Source of the DNA: JAYZVT01 sp050248375
GTDB lineage: Bacteria; Pseudomonadota; Alphaproteobacteria; Rhizobiales; Methyloligellaceae
Direction: 5' to 3'
Length of the DNA stretch: 5,800 bases
NCBI GenBank assembly: GCA_050248375.1
Contig: JBFWSL010000234.1
Coordinates: 1 to 5,800 of the forward strand
Below the pieces are notes generated by a model. It ran no database searches, had not been told where the DNA came from, and saw only the letters and a list, made by a program, of their open reading frames with translations. Every line of letters starts with the position of its first letter. Within the stretch, counting starts at the first letter, position 1. Position numbers and translations under genes: made by a program. Shown here in pieces: positions 5,368 to 5,800 of the stretch.

Positions 5368-5800
5368 GACTTGCATTTTCTGCGGCGGCCACCCCTTGAG
5401 TGGCGAGCACGTCTTCGCTGAATGGATCCAAGCCTACATACCTCTAAGTCGGCAAGGGTATGAATCGCTTACTGAACGTATCGGAATAACGGGTACGTCC
5501 TTGACCACGAAACAATATCCTGGAGACCCTAAGAGCAAAAAGCTCAAAGTGGTTTGCGTACCATGCAACACGACATGGATGAGCCAACTTCAAAACGATT
5601 CGAAAGATTTTCTCTTCCCGCTTCTGCTTGGGCAAAACGTATCGTTGCACCGACGCGCCCAAACATTGATCGCTACATGGGCCACCATGTTTACGATGGT
5701 CGTGAAGCGATTTGATACCAATCAGAAGATGATCTCTATTCCGAACCAACAATTGCTCACATTCAAACGCATTAAACGACCTCCAAAAGGATGGAAGATT
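5351..5800 (+). CDS. HNH-like zinc-binding (treble-clef) protein, 3' end cut by window
   Basis: This is a partial gene: 150 codons from ATG 5351 to the window edge with no stop. Visible motifs are CIFCG (8-12), LSGEHVFAEWI (16-26) and VCVPCNTTWMSQLQND (68-83). The two CxxC pairs (Cys8/Cys11 and Cys69/Cys72), with His20 and Asn73, fit an HNH-type treble-clef zinc site. A final catalytic His is not obvious. The later LIATWATMFTMVV (106-118) also fits a widespread family of hypothetical proteins with the same layout. Nuclease activity is not established. Codon use is far more AT-rich than the upstream genes, which suggests horizontal acquisition. It begins 48 bases after hemW in the same frame. 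The ATG at 5351 has no good ribosome-binding site at normal distance (AAGGA is 22 bases away), and no earlier ATG, GTG or TTG exists in frame after the hemW stop. Confidence 0.65.
   Translation, partial: MAQIRRTCIFCGGHPLSGEHVFAEWIQAYIPLSRQGYESLTERIGITGTSLTTKQYPGDPKSKKLKVVCVPCNTTWMSQLQNDSKDFLFPLLLGQNVSLHRRAQTLIATWATMFTMVVKRFDTNQKMISIPNQQLLTFKRIKRPPKGWKI

Noticed and set aside
5444..5752. Minus-strand 102-codon open frame in the low-GC region
   Set aside because: It shows no motif, whereas the opposite strand carries paired CxxC motifs and an uninterrupted frame to the window end.

Overview
The window looks like a high-GC alphaproteobacterial chromosome segment. GC is roughly 70% or more through base 5302; I hand-counted 46 of 60 bases at 4801-4860. 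The gene order is two heat-shock genes (hrcA, grpE) on the minus strand, divergent from rph, rdgB and hemW on the plus strand. From general knowledge this layout is common in Alphaproteobacteria. A nested palindromic repeat at 49-97 resembles a dispersed element often seen in Hyphomicrobiales-type genomes. Genus cannot be told from the sequence.

Minus-strand block (97-2400, transcribed leftwards): hrcA (heat-shock repressor), then grpE (DnaK nucleotide-exchange factor), then a small VOC/glyoxalase-fold protein starting 18 bases after grpE. A good sigma70-like promoter sits so close to the hrcA ATG that the mRNA may be leaderless. No CIRCE operator was found. The block ends in the palindromic repeat at 49-97, which may also act as a terminator.

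Plus-strand block (2539-5302): rph (RNase PH, tRNA 3' trimming), rdgB (dITP/XTP pyrophosphatase) and hemW (radical-SAM heme chaperone). The rph-rdgB and rdgB-hemW spacers are 67-70 and 114 bases. The second holds a large imperfect inverted repeat that includes the hemW ribosome-binding site. A second GC-rich palindrome lies inside the hemW reading frame and encodes a proline/glycine-rich N-terminal extension. rdgB carries a near-perfect 18-bp in-frame tandem duplication close to its active-site motifs. This block is the part of the window most marked by repeats.

Right end (5303-5800): base composition drops sharply, to 27 of 60 GC at 5461-5520. A new partial gene opens at 5351 and runs off the window. 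It encodes a Cys/His treble-clef, HNH-like protein of a poorly characterised family. This looks like accessory or horizontally acquired DNA joined directly after hemW. I see no RNA gene, CRISPR array or complete mobile element. Most of the window is ordinary core genome; the open questions are the repeat insertions, the rdgB duplication, the probable leaderless hrcA start and the 3' compositional boundary.
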